Shown in pieces: positions 33,546 through 44,189 of a DNA stretch of 64,000 nt (position 1 is the first letter of the stretch; each line of letters starts with the position of its first letter). A program made the translations under genes and the position numbers. The notes under the pieces were generated by a model. That model did not search any database. It was given only the letters and a program-made list of their open reading frames with translations, and was not told the DNA's origin. The DNA is from Orientallactaga sibirica (lineage: Eukaryota; Chordata; Mammalia; Rodentia; Dipodidae), in NCBI GenBank assembly GCA_036365145.1, contig JAEOAD010000240.1, positions 2,294,001 through 2,358,000 of the forward strand. The letters run 5' to 3'.

Positions 33546-33549
33546 AAGG

Positions 33550-34020
33550 TGAGTGTGGTGGTGCACATCTGTGATCCCACCATTCAGCAGGCAGAGGTAG
33601 GAGGATGTCCTACCACCTGGGCTACATAGAAAGACCCTGCGTCAAAAGTGGGAAGTACTGGGGAGACAGCTAAGTGGATAAAGAGTTTCTTTAAAGCACG
33701 AGTGCATGAGTACCTGAGTCCTGATCTCCAGAACCCACATAAAGCCAGATGAGTCTGTGGGTAAAGCACTTGCTGTGCAAGCATAAGGACCTGATTTCTG
33801 ATCCTAGAATCTGCATAAGGCTGGACACAGTAGCATGAGCGTCTGGAATCATAGTATTCTGGCAAGATGGGAGGTAGAAACAGGAGAATTTCCAGAAACT
33901 AGTGGGCCAGGTACCTGGCAAATGCCACATCAAACAATGATTAACCCTGCCTCAAAAAGTAGAAATTGAGAACCAACATCTGAAATGGTCCTCTGACATG
34001 CACGGTGGTGTGTGCAAATC
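33550..34020 (+). mobile_element. B1 fragment followed by a B4 SINE
   Basis: 33550-33650 is a B1 with a deletion ('gtgagtgtggtggtgcacatctgtgatcc', then 'cctgggctacatagaaagaccctgcgtc'). 33655-34020 is an old B4 ('tactggggagacagctaagtgg', 'gtaaagcacttgctgtgcaagcataaggacc', 'ggtcctctgacatgcacggtgg') containing a partial head duplication at about 33745-33805. Confidence 0.7.
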
Positions 34021-35079
34021 ATTTGATGTACATGAAATTCCTAGAGGGGGGCGGCAAGAACAGAGTAGGAGGCAGGTAATAAGGATATGTGATTCGACAC
34101 TTTCATAGTAGGTGAATGTAGCTTAATTTCACAGGGAAATATGAGGACATGGCACAAAAATCAAACTTCATCACTCAAGGGGTAATAGATCCATGGTGGT
34201 ATTTAGGTATTAACAAAATTGGATGAAGACTGCTCCTGACAAGTACTAATTCCTTAGAACTTCCCTCTTGCTGTGGGGTTTGGGAAATGAAACCATTAAG
34301 CTCACATGCAGATTCTAGCAGATAAAGTAAACTGGAGCCACTGAAAGGCTTGGGGACAAGGGGAAGTATGGAGTGGGCCAATGCTACTGGAACCTGCTGT
34401 CTTGCTCCTGTAGCTGAGTAAGGCTTGTCATCACGCCAGTGTGACTCAGCCCCTTCTCCATCTCCACACTTCCTAGTTCTAATTCCAGAAATAGAGCAAA
34501 TGAGAGAATGTGGCTGATCAGATTATCTCATCGGGATCCCCATTGGTGCAGGGTTTATTGTCCCAGGTGAGCTCACAGATCTCAGAACAGCATGTAGATT
34601 GTCATCCTAAGGTCTGGTTCTGCTCTGGAGTGTAAACAGAATCAAGTGACATAAGCATGATGGTGCCTGTTAGAGAACAGCCTAGGGCCTGGGAACCACA
34701 CAGCAACCATCCACAGAGCAGCCTCTGCCCTTGCTCTGATCCCACGAAGACAGATGATGGAGTCATACCACACATGGATTGGTTCTGCACATGTAACATT
34801 CACCTCTCTGGAAGACGAAAGTGAGACCAAGTTGTTAGAACACTTTCCCTGAGAATATAATAGTTTTTTTTGGCTTGTTCTAATTTAAAGCATGTGATGT
34901 ACTTTATCCTCACTATTTCTTTCTTCTCAGTGGGCTATATCCATGAACCTGACATTGTGTGGTAGAATTTGTCATACTAGTAATTGCTGCAGACTACGTT
35001 GGTCGTAAACATGGGGACATGTCTAACTGAACTCCAAACCCTCATTTTCATGTTTTCAACAGCTGCCCCTGCCCCAACA
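34021..35079. other. Non-repeat DNA, no gene seen
   Basis: About 1.06 kb with no repeat family, exon or RNA gene recognised. Confidence 0.35.
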
Positions 35080-35200
35080 CAGCATTCTCTCTCCTTGCCA
35101 TATTTTCTCTGGAGTGTCTAGCATTCCTCACTACCTACTATTATTGATTGTTTATCATTAATTTCCTGAATCATATGTGAGCTTCATGAGAGCAGCTGCC
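35080..35200 (+). mobile_element. L2 3' fragment
   Basis: 'ctctctccttgccatattttctctggagtgtctagc', 'ttattgattgtttatcatta', 'atatgtgagcttcatgagagcag' follow the L2 3' end (…gtaagctccatgagggcagg). Confidence 0.6.
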
Positions 35201-37505
35201 AGAATGAGGCAATCAGATTAGTATTACTATTTGTTGACAGATTAATCAAAAGGCACAGGGGCATTTATGCTGCATTCACCCCAGAGCATCTGGGCTTGGT
35301 CTTTATTATGACAAACTTTTTTCGGGGGAGGGGGCTGGCTACAGCAGCATGGAGGTAGTCAGATAAAACTGCAATCAGTGCTCAGCCTCACAACCGTGGA
35401 CCCAGCCAGCCCTGTCGCAGCATGGAGATGGGTGCTTGTTAGGAGCCATCAAAGAAACATCAAGCAGGAAGTGTTCATCAGGTAAAGGACAGAAGAAAGT
35501 CCACCCCGGTGGAAAAACCATCCTTGTGCATAAGTAGAATGTGCCCCACCATCGGGTAATCTCTGTGTCTGACTTCTAATCAGGGAGAGGATTCTTAGCA
35601 GCTACATTGCTGAGGGCAGCTGCCCCTGTATGACCTGCACTCACAAGACAGAGCTGAAGGCAGCCACCTTAGATGACCTGCACTCACAAGACAGCTCTCA
35701 TGGCTGAAATTAGCAGAGTACAAAAATGCTTTTGCAGAAGATCTGCGCTGCAGGTAAATATGGATTTTTCACTCAGCGTAAATGCCAGGAATCAGTATTC
35801 TGCTTGCCTACATTTGATTTTCCCTGAATTCTCATTTTAGAAATTCACACCAGATATGAACTGTTAATAAATAAACTTAAATAAGCATAACTTCAGTACT
35901 TTGCACTCTGACTGTCATGGAGCCAAACAGTAAGTTCAATATGTTGAAAGGAAAGGAAAAGCTTTTAAATATAACATTGCCATCATTAGGGAATGATATT
36001 CTTTTAAGAAATAGGATAAATGAAAATAATTCCCACCCTTAATATTCCTGCAAAGATTTGAGACTGCTGATAAAGTGCTAAAAAGCTTTAAAAATCAAGG
36101 GCAATGTAAGCAGAGGCTGACTCTAGCCAAGTGTGAAAACAGTGTGACACTGAGCTTTAGAAAGCCAGGGCAATGGACGGCTAGGCTTCAAATGCACCAG
36201 GCATGTCCACCGGCAGGGTCCTATAGCAATGGATGCATGAAGACTAATACATTTAGGGGAAAAAGCTTAATTCAGAGTTTCAATGTGGATATAATTGCTA
36301 AACTATAAAAGGGTATAATATTTGAGAGATGAAATGTTCACATGTCCAAGCCCTGGATCAAGACAGAAAGAATGTCACATCAACATGTTCACTGAATAAA
36401 AGAAAGTCTCCAGGGAAGATTATCCAAAGAAAGGACTTCAAACAACTTCCTACAACTACCAAAAATTCTGTGTTTAGTGCATGCCCTCTTATAACTTCCC
36501 TGTGGTCATTTTCAGTGCACATTGTTCTTTTATTCAAATCAGTAGTAATGACATATTTTGAGATAATTTTTTTAAATTGAAGATGGAACTTCAAAGCAAG
36601 GACTGCTATTTAACCTCAGAAAGCCCTAGGGTGGTGCTGCTGGGGAAACAGGTTAGGTCGAAAGCTTCCTAACAAAGATGGGTGCTCAGAACTCCTAGCC
36701 TCAGAATTTTGAGATCCACCACAGTCATTTTCCATGGCCACATCTGTTCTTCAAATCTGACCACAGATCGACACTCATCTTCATTACATCATCCTCATTC
36801 AGTCATGCGCTTTCTGACTATGCATAGAAACCTGCTCTGTGCCAGGCACTGTTCTCACAATATATTAAGGATCAAGCAGACAAGAGTCTGGCAGGTAGCG
36901 GGGGGTGGGGGTGGAGGGAGGAGGTGGATAATAAGCAACAGATCACAAACCAAATGAGAAGATATGTGAGATAGTGATGCAGGCTCTGGAAAAAAACCAC
37001 AAGCACATTAAGGGAGAGGGAAGCTGGGGAGGGAGGGGGAGTTACAATCTGTGGGGTGCCACAGCTAGCTTGTAACCACTCCTGACAGCTGATTGTGCTC
37101 TCTCTTCCCAACTCCACGTTCAACAGTTAACAACATAAATTTGCTGACATTTCCTTGGTAGCTTAAAATTGCTGAATATGCCACAGAAATTGGCAAATGC
37201 TACAAAATATGGTTTTTCCATATTTCTATCTATGTAGGCAGTTGATAGTCATTTAGCAGCATAATACATGTGATTTTAAAATTGAACATTGACATTTGAA
37301 CAGAGATGTGAAAGAAGGGATGCAGGAGAAAGAGCATGTGCAGCAAAGTCAGCAGTGGGCCTGGTGTGTCTGAGGAATAGCAAGGAGTACTGTGGACTGA
37401 GTGGAAAGGCTGAGACAAAACAAAAGTGTCAAAGATGTGCTGTGTGAAATGACTTTAGAATAGATTGTGGGGAACCTCAAGGGCCACTGGAGCAACTTTA
37501 GCTTT
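35201..37505. other. Longest repeat-poor stretch
   Basis: About 2.3 kb. It contains a 43-bp-period duplication at 35631-35694 (tgacctgcactcacaagacag twice), a G-rich tract at 36899-36930, and 'tgtgccaggcactgttctcac' at 36838-36858, which recalls the end of an old interspersed repeat. No exon or conserved protein found in either strand. Confidence 0.4.
35631..35694 (+). repeat. Tandem duplication, period 43 bp
   Basis: The 21-bp string beginning tgacctgcactcac and ending aagacag occurs at 35631 and again at 35674; the flanks ('ggcagctgcc', 'ggcagccacc') are also similar. Confidence 0.85.
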
Positions 37506-37581
37506 GACTGAATGTGATGCTATTCACTGAATGTGATGCTGTTGACTGAATGTGATGCTATTGACTGAATGTGATGTGTGC
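37506..37581 (+). repeat. Minisatellite, 19-bp unit, about 4 copies
   Basis: The unit gactgaatgtgatgctatt repeats at 37506, 37525, 37544 and 37563 with one or two changes per copy; the last copy is degraded. Confidence 0.95.
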
Positions 37582-37818
37582 TGTTGGAGGTTTAGGAACA
37601 AAGACCTGTCCAGGTGTTGTTTCATTTCTAAATGATGGTGTTGAATGTTACATTGAGAATGGACAGCATAGGGTTTGTTGATGGAAGTGAAAAGGCCTAA
37701 GCAAGAAGACCTGTTAGAAAAGGGGTCTGGCAATTCTGTTCTATCATCCAGATGAAATGTGGTGACTCACAATGAATCCTGTGGATGTTGTAAGGATTGG
37801 CTAGATTCCAAATGTGAG

Positions 37819-37842
37819 GGTTTTTTTTTTTTTTTTTTTTTT
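37819..37842 (+). repeat. Poly(T) tract
   Basis: About 24 T, followed by 'ggggcaggaaagcttttataatatg'. This could be the tail of an unidentified minus-strand retroposon running rightwards to about 38000. Confidence 0.6.
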
Positions 37843-38023
37843 TGGGGCAGGAAAGCTTTTATAATATGACCAAAAAAAGAATACAGGTACTCCATAACAC
37901 AACATTCAATACTCGTATATAACTCTGTGGAAGTCTCAGCACATAGATGGGAAATATACACCACATAGCTAAGTAAATAAAGAGTGAGCATTTTATGCTT
38001 GGTTCATTAAATTTTCATTGAGA

Positions 38024-38112
38024 GTCCAGGCATAGTGGCACAAGCCTGTAACCCCAGCACTTGGGAAGCAGAAGCAAGAGGATCATGAGTTTGAAGCAAG
38101 ACCCTATGTAAA
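38024..38112 (+). mobile_element. Short B1-like fragment
   Basis: 'tccaggcatagtggcacaagcctgtaaccccagcacttggg' then a contracted middle and 'gaccctatgtaaaaaataaa'. It lacks the central B1 block. Confidence 0.6.
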
Positions 38113-39940
38113 AAATAAATTTGTATATTCTGGGTATTGATCCTCCATCATATATATAGCTGGCAAAGATTTTCTCCCATTCTGTAGGTTGTCTCTTTGC
38201 TCTATTCACTTGCTGTACAAAAAGCTTTGTAATTTCATGAGATCTCAGTGGCTGATTAGTGGTTTTATTTCCTGAGCAACTGGAGTTATGTTCAGAAAGT
38301 CATTGCCTATGTCAATATGTTGAAGAGTTTCCCCTACCTTTTCCTCTAGCAGTTTCAGAGTTTCAGGTCTGATATTAACATCCCTGATCCACCTGGACTT
38401 GATTCTTATGCATGGAGAAAGACAAGGATCTATTTTCATCCTTCTACATATAGATATCCAGTTTTCCCAGCACCACTTGTTGAAGAGGCTGTCTTTTCTC
38501 CAATGAATATTTTTGGAATTTTTGTCAAAAATCAGATGGCTGTAGCTGCCTGGATTAACATCTGGGTCCTCTATTCTGTTCCCTTGAGCTACATATCTGT
38601 CTTTGTGCCAGTACCATGCTGTTTTTGTTACAATGGTCTTGTAATATAGCTTAAAATCAGGTATGGTGATACCACCAGCCTGATTTTTGTTGTCCAAAAT
38701 TGTTTTGGCTATTCAAGGTTTTTTTGTGTTTCCAGATGAATTTTAGGATTGTTTTTATCTATTTCTTTGACGAATGCTATTGGGATTTTAATGGGGATTA
38801 CATTAAATGTGGAGATTGCTTTTGGTAAGATTGACATTTTCACAATATTGATTCTTCCAATTCAAGAACATTGGATGTCTTTCCATTTACTTGTGTCTTC
38901 TGCAATTTCTTGCTTGAGTTTTTTAAGGTTCTCATTGTAGAGATCCTTCACTTCCTTGGTTAAGTTTATTCCAAGGTATTTTTTTTAAACTTTTTATTTT
39001 TTATTAGTTTTTTGGAGGCAGACACAGGGAGAGACACACAGAGACAGACAGAGAGAGAGAGAGGGGGGGGGGAAGACAGAGATGGGCGCGCCAGCAGTGT
39101 CTCAGCTACTGTGAACAAAATCCAGATGTGTGCACCGCCTTGTGGTCAAGTGCGGCATTGTGCCCTTGCATCACTTTGCATCTGGCTAAACATGGGACCT
39201 GGAGATTGGAACAGCTGGAGATTGGAACCGGTGTTCTTAGGCTTAGGAGGCAGGCACCTTAACCCCTAAGCCATCTCTCCAGCCCCCAAGGTATTTTTTT
39301 GAGGCAATTGTGAATGGGAGAGATTCCCTGATTTCATCATCTGCATGTTTGTTGTTAGTGTATAGAAAAGCTACTGATTTCTGTGTGTTTATTTTGTATC
39401 CTGCTACATTGCTAAAAGCGTTTATCAGCTCTAACAGTTTGCTGGTAGTCTTTAGGGTCTGTTATGTATAGAATCATATCATCTGCAAATAATGATAATT
39501 TGATCTCTTCCCTTCCAATTTGTATCCCTCTTGCTTTACTGCTATAGCTAAGACTTCCAGTATTATATTAAATAAAAGTGGGGACAGTGGACACCCTTGT
39601 CTTGTTCCTGAATGTAGTGGAAAAGCTTCAAGTTTTTCCCCATTTAGTATTATGTTGGCAGTAGGTTTATCATAAATAGCCTTTATTATGTTGAGATATG
39701 CACCTTCTATTCCCAGTTTCTGTAGGACTTTTACCATGAAGGTATGTTGAATTTTGTTGAATGCCTTTTTTGCATCTATTGAGATGATCATGTGATTTTT
39801 GTAGTTCAGTCCCTTTATATAGTGTATTACATTTATCAATTTGCATATATTGAACCATCCCTGCATCTCTGGGATAAAGCCTACTTGGTCTGAGTGAATA
39901 ATCTTTCTGATATATTCTTGTATTCTGTTTGCCAATATTT
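38113..39940 (-). mobile_element. LINE-1 copy 6, inverted 5' half (ORF2 part)
   Basis: Minus-strand ORF2 from the reverse-transcriptase region (39935) to C-terminal sequence (38113). Key blocks: [29 protein letters not shown] (usual IDAEKAFD), [15 protein letters not shown] near 39640-39600, then a 150-codon open stretch (38697-38245) with 'GGITIPDFKLYYKTIVTKTAW'. Interrupted by a SINE-A2. It abuts the same element in the opposite orientation at 39941. Confidence 0.88.
38986..39285 (-). mobile_element. SINE-A2, minus strand
   Basis: GA-rich run, long centre ('gcatcactttgcatctggctaaacatgggacc' on plus) and a reverse head at the right. It has a local duplication of 'ctggagattggaac' at 39198-39230. 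Perfect 15-bp target duplication ccaaggtattttttt at 38971-38985 and 39286-39300. Confidence 0.95.
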
Positions 39941-41156
39941 TGAATACACAAAGAACTCAAAAAACAAAACAATAAGAAACCAAACAACCCAATTAAAAAT
40001 GGGCTCTGGAACTAAGTAGAGAGTTCTCAGAAGAAGAAATAGAGATGGCATATAAATATCTTAAAATGTGTTCTAGATCCTTAGCCATCAAGGAAATGCA
40101 AATTAACACTACTTTGAGATTCCATTTCACTCATGTCAGAATGGCTACCATCAAGAAAACAAATGACAATAAATTTTCGTGAGGATGCGGAAAAAGGGGA
40201 ACACTTCTATACTGTTGGTGGGAATGTAATCTGGTACAGCCATTGTGGAAATCAGTGTGGAGGTTCTTGACACAGCTAAAAATATATTTACCATATGATC
40301 CAGCTATAGCACTCCTAGGCATATATCCGAAGGACTCTTCTCACTACCTTAGAGATACTTGCACAAGCCATGTACATTGCTGCTCTACTCACAATAGCTA
40401 AGAAATGGAACCAGCCTAGATGTCCCTCAACTGATGAATGGATAATAAAGATGCGATACATTTACACAATGGAGTTCTATTCAATGGTAAAGAAAATGGA
40501 ATTATGAAATTTGCAGGGAAATGGATGGATCTGGAAGGGATTATTCTAAGTGAGGTAACCCAGGCCCAGAAAGCCAAACGTCACATGTTCTCTCTCTTAT
40601 ATGTGGATCCTAGGTACAATTGTTTAGGTTTGTGTGTGGAGCAGAGGCCAGTAAGCTGGAAAAAGGCTATAAGGAAGAGAGAAAAAGGAAGGACTTTAGG
40701 GGATGGTATTGTATATATGTAAGTAGAAGAACAGATTATAAGGAATGGAATGACCTAAGTGAGGACAGGGGAAGACATTGAGTAAGAGAAGGATGGGGGA
40801 AGGTCAATCAAAATTCAAGATATCCTGAATAAGACATATGAAAAACTAGGGCTGGAGAGATGGCTTAGCAGTTAAGTGCTTGCCTGTGAAGCCTAAGGAC
40901 CCTGGTTTGAGGCTCAATTCCCCAGTACCCACATAATCCAGATGCACAAGGTGGCGCATGCATCTAGAGTTCATTTGCAGTGGCTGGAAGCCCTGGTACA
41001 CCCATTCTCTCTCTGCCTCTTTCTCCCCATACCTGCCTGTCACTCTCAAATAAATAAATAAAAATAAAAACAATTTTTAAAAAAGACATATGAAATACTA
41101 CTTCTTTGGATAATCGCACATCCAGAAGCTATAAATTGCTACTAGAAAAATTTCAG
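39941..41156 (+). mobile_element. LINE-1 copy 6, direct 3' half
   Basis: Plus-strand ORF2 C-terminal sequence starting 'gaatacacaaagaactcaaaa', matching copy 1 at 5943 onwards, through 'ttggtgggaatgtaatctgg' and 'ctctcttatatgtggatcctag' to part of the 3'UTR ('gcacatccagaagctataaattgctactag' at about 41117, compare 6924). Holds a SINE-A. The rest of the 3'UTR and any A tail are absent. Confidence 0.87.
40849..41081 (+). mobile_element. SINE-A in L1 copy 6
   Basis: 'gggctggagagatggcttagcagttaag', 'ccagatgcacaaggtggcgcatgcatct', CT run, AAATAAATAAATAAA tail. Target duplication aagacatatgaaa.acta on both sides. Confidence 0.94.
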
Positions 41157-41490
41157 GGATGGGGTCAGCCCTTGGGATCAGCTTCACTGTATGTGTGTTG
41201 GGGAATAGGAGCTGGGATCACTTGAAGTCCTTCATATCCAGTGGTGTTCCTGGTGCTGGCCTATGGGGTAGGGGAGGTTGTGGAAAGCTGTCTGGAGGTG
41301 TTCTGAAGCTGCTTAGCTGGTTTCTGCTTTCTTCTTCAGGTTCTTTTGATTTTGCAGAGCCAGGGTAAGTGGGGAGAATCCTTTACCAGTCATTTCCTAT
41401 CTTCTGGCTGGATCTGGGCAGGGCAGGGCTGGGCAGGGCGATGAGAAGCACTTCCCAGAGGGGGCTGCTTCCTATTTGGCCATCTTCCCA
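41157..41490 (-). mobile_element. LINE-1 5'UTR-like fragment, minus strand
   Basis: Read in reverse from about 41490: 'gggaagatggccaaatagg' resembles the start of L1 5'UTRs (compare 'gtaagatggtggcttaggag' of copy 1 and the 'aagatggccgaatagg' of primate L1). A GC-rich leader follows. It joins the truncated 3'UTR of copy 6 with no A tail between. Confidence 0.55.
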
Positions 41491-41562
41491 ATGTGATCTG
41501 CATTAAATCTTGACCTTATGCCACAGATAAAAATAAACCTCATGAATTAAAAGCCTGACATG

Positions 41563-41765
41563 AGGGCTGGAGAGATTGATCAGTGGTTAAAGGCCACTTG
41601 CTTGCAAAGCCTGATGGTGTGGATTCAGTTCCCCAGTACTACATAAAACTTGATGCACAAGGTAGCACATGTGTCTGCATTTTTTTTTTTTTTTGCAGTG
41701 GCAATAGGCTCTAGTCCACCCATACTCTCTATCTACCTTTTTCTGTCAAGTAATTAAACACATTT
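41563..41765 (+). mobile_element. SINE-A, old
   Basis: 'gggctggagagattgatcagtggttaaagg', 'acttgatgcacaaggtagcacatgtg', with a T run expanded inside (41679-41694) and an 'aagtaattaaac' end. Confidence 0.85.
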
Positions 41766-41769
41766 TTTA

Positions 41770-41945
41770 AACCAATATGATAAAATGCTCAACATTTCAA
41801 GAAAAATTATCTCACACCTATCATTTTGGCAAAAACAATACAAATCTGATATCCCCAAGTGTTGGCAGGATATGGCACCACAGGAATGTTTATATGTGGC
41901 TTGGGAATATAAATAGGTATGCCACTTTAGAAAACAGAAAACTTG
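41770..41945 (+). mobile_element. Old L1 (L1M-type) ORF2 fragment
   Basis: 'aaaatgctcaacatttcaag', 'ttatctcacacctatcattttggcaaaaac' and 'ccaagtgttggcaggatatgg' match the ORF2 3' part of ancient L1s (…gctcaacatcactaatcat…, …caagtgttggcgaggatgtgg…). Confidence 0.65.
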
Positions 41946-42375
41946 GAATTGATCTCCTAACAAGTATGCATTTCCTTCTTTTCCCTTGCTTATCAAGGGA
42001 ATATTTTAGGACAGCAATGTCTTCAGGCACAGTACCTGCATCATGTGTAGTTTGCAATGCCATAACCAGCCCAGTGTATTTTCTACCAGGAAATTGTTTT
42101 CCTGTGTCCTTGATAGAAAGGTATGGTGGACCAATGTGTTACGAAGGGAAATATGACACAGAGCTTCCATTCCCAAGATATGAGCATCTCCAAGGCACAA
42201 GGGCAGGCTGAAACATGTCCTCTTCTAACTCATCTTAGAAACATATTATTTTCCTCCCAGAAAAATAAAATGATTTATATGTGTGCTACATGAAAATTTA
42301 AAAGAAAAGGCAAGATTATAAATTCTTCACTAATAAATTAGCATATAATACAAAAGTTAATCATGTAATAGGATT
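41946..42375. other. Non-repeat DNA
   Basis: No repeat or exon recognised. A 144-codon plus frame (41777-42211) crosses from the L1 fossil into this DNA and is a chance frame. Confidence 0.4.
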
Positions 42376-42872
42376 GTGTTAGTCAACATTCCATTACTGT
42401 CACAAAATACATGATATAATCAACTTTAGGAACAGGAAAAGCTTGTTTCTGCTCATGGTTACAGAGATTTCAGTCTGTGTACACAGAGCTATAGTGGCTA
42501 TAGTGGGATATATATGTATGTATGTGTATATATATATATATACACACACACACATATATATATAGCCATATAGTGATGTAGCACATTATGGTGTGGCAGG
42601 TGGCAGAAGAGGCCACATACCTCATAGTATCCAGGAAGCAGGCAGAGAGAGAGTGAGCGAGAGAGAGAGGGAGGGAGGTGTTTTCTCCAACAGCACACAT
42701 ATGAACTAATTTCCTCTCTTGAGGTCCATACCTAATGGACCTATCATATACACCTCAGTAAACTAACTTACCCTGGAGGTCCCCTCCTAAAGATTCTACT
42801 CCTTTCCAATAGAGTCATGGACCAGAGACCAGAGGGCCTTTGGGAGTACAGTCAAGATCAAACTATAGCAGG
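42376..42872 (-). mobile_element. MaLR-type LTR, minus strand
   Basis: 'gtgttagtcaacattccattactgtcacaaaatac' at the left and 'gtcaagatcaaactatagca' at the right, with the middle 'gaggtccatacctaatggacc', follow the reverse MaLR pattern. An internal (TA)n/(CA)n microsatellite lies at 42509-42562. Confidence 0.6.
42509..42562 (+). repeat. Microsatellite (TATG)n/(TA)n/(CA)n
   Basis: Alternating tatgta, tata, caca and tata runs inside the LTR. Confidence 0.9.
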
Positions 42873-42899
42873 AATTTGAATTATTTATTCTTACAATTT

Positions 42900-43010
42900 T
42901 GAGTCAGGGTTTTGCTATGCTGCTGCCAAAGCTGGTCTTGAACTTATGATCGTCCTACCTTAGTCTCCCAAGTGCTGGGATTACACGCACAAGCCACTAC
43001 ACCCAAGTAT
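42900..43010 (-). mobile_element. Old B1-like SINE, minus strand
   Basis: Reverse of 'gggtgtagtggcttgtgcgtgtaatcccagcacttgggag', then 'gttcaagaccagctttggcagcatagcaaaaccctgactc'. Closer to an early 7SL-monomer form than to the young B1 here. Confidence 0.65.
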
Positions 43011-44185
43011 AATGGGTTTTAAATATCAAATTTATGATAGTATCTTTCTCTGGGAAAGAAGGAAAGGAAATAATATAGAAGTCCTTTACAATGTAAAGTG
43101 TTGTAGAGAGGTGCTCAGCTTTACCTATAATGTAAGCTATTACACATATGGCAGTTATTATAGGCACTGATAGGAAGATTCTGAGAGTATTCTCAGGGCA
43201 CAAATGTGGCATTTCACTACAAGCATCTAGGTTTCTTTGAGGTAGTCACCATCACAAAAAAAAACTTACAGCATTTGAATTGTAAAGTTCTGAGTCTATA
43301 ATTAGTGAGAAACAACAGACAGAATAATATCAGTGAATTAAAGACTCCCAAGGCAATTTATGATGGCATCAAAATAACTCAATGAGCCCAAAATTTCCTC
43401 TCAGTGATGGTTGCCCTCCATGGAAGTCACCAGTCCATGCATCCCAGGGTTCAGTGTTTATAAAACATTTGTCCTAAGAGTTCTTATTGTCTTTATCCCT
43501 TACTTTAAAATACAGTTTGTGGAATATCATCAATAATGACCTGACTTTAAAGTCACAAGTCTCCCCCAATTCAGATATTAAGGTTAATAACTTAAAGAGA
43601 ATTTAATTGATTGAGAGTGAAGGGTATTATAATTATAATTAAGATCTCACTTTTTCTGGAGAATTTTCCCTAGCTCCTTAAAATTAACATATATATGCCT
43701 GTTTCAACCTTTCAATATAAACAAATTATATTGAAACACTGAATCTGAAAAACAGTATATAGTAAAAACTTGGATTTCTTTTCAGAATATTTCATCTTAA
43801 TTACTTTTACAGTTGGATCTCTCTCAAGTCTTAATTACATAGGGCTTGTGAATTTTCCTCAGAGAAATGTCTTGTAGCAAATAAAAAGAAATAAGCAATA
43901 TAAAATAAACAACATGCCCCAGGACTCCAATATAGTGCTAACTGTGAGCTTGGTATATAAGAGTAGCCTTTAAGGCCATTGTGAGTTGCAATAAAGACAC
44001 TTCTAAAGCAGAAACTAGCTGGGCATGGTGGCTCACAATTATAATCAAGGCCAGCCTTGATTAACCAGAGAACTTGAGGCAAGTGCTCTCTGACTACCCT
44101 ATGCCCCACAAAAGTAAGCTAATCCTTCAAGATATGTGAGGTCTGGATTATGGATATGATCTGTAGAATTTGCATTTTTGACACT
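43011..44185. other. AT-rich DNA with a B1 scrap
   Basis: Mostly non-repeat. 44020-44095 holds a B1-like scrap ('gctgggcatggtggctcacaattataatc', 'aaggccagccttg'). No exon or RNA gene recognised. Confidence 0.4.
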
Positions 44186-44189
44186 GAAT

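Noticed and set aside
36899..36930. G-rich tract as a G-quadruplex or promoter
   Set aside because: The run is short and irregular, with no CpG island, TATA box or downstream gene.
41777..42211. 144-codon plus-strand frame
   Set aside because: It starts in an old L1 ORF2 remnant in the wrong frame and continues into DNA without any coding signature.
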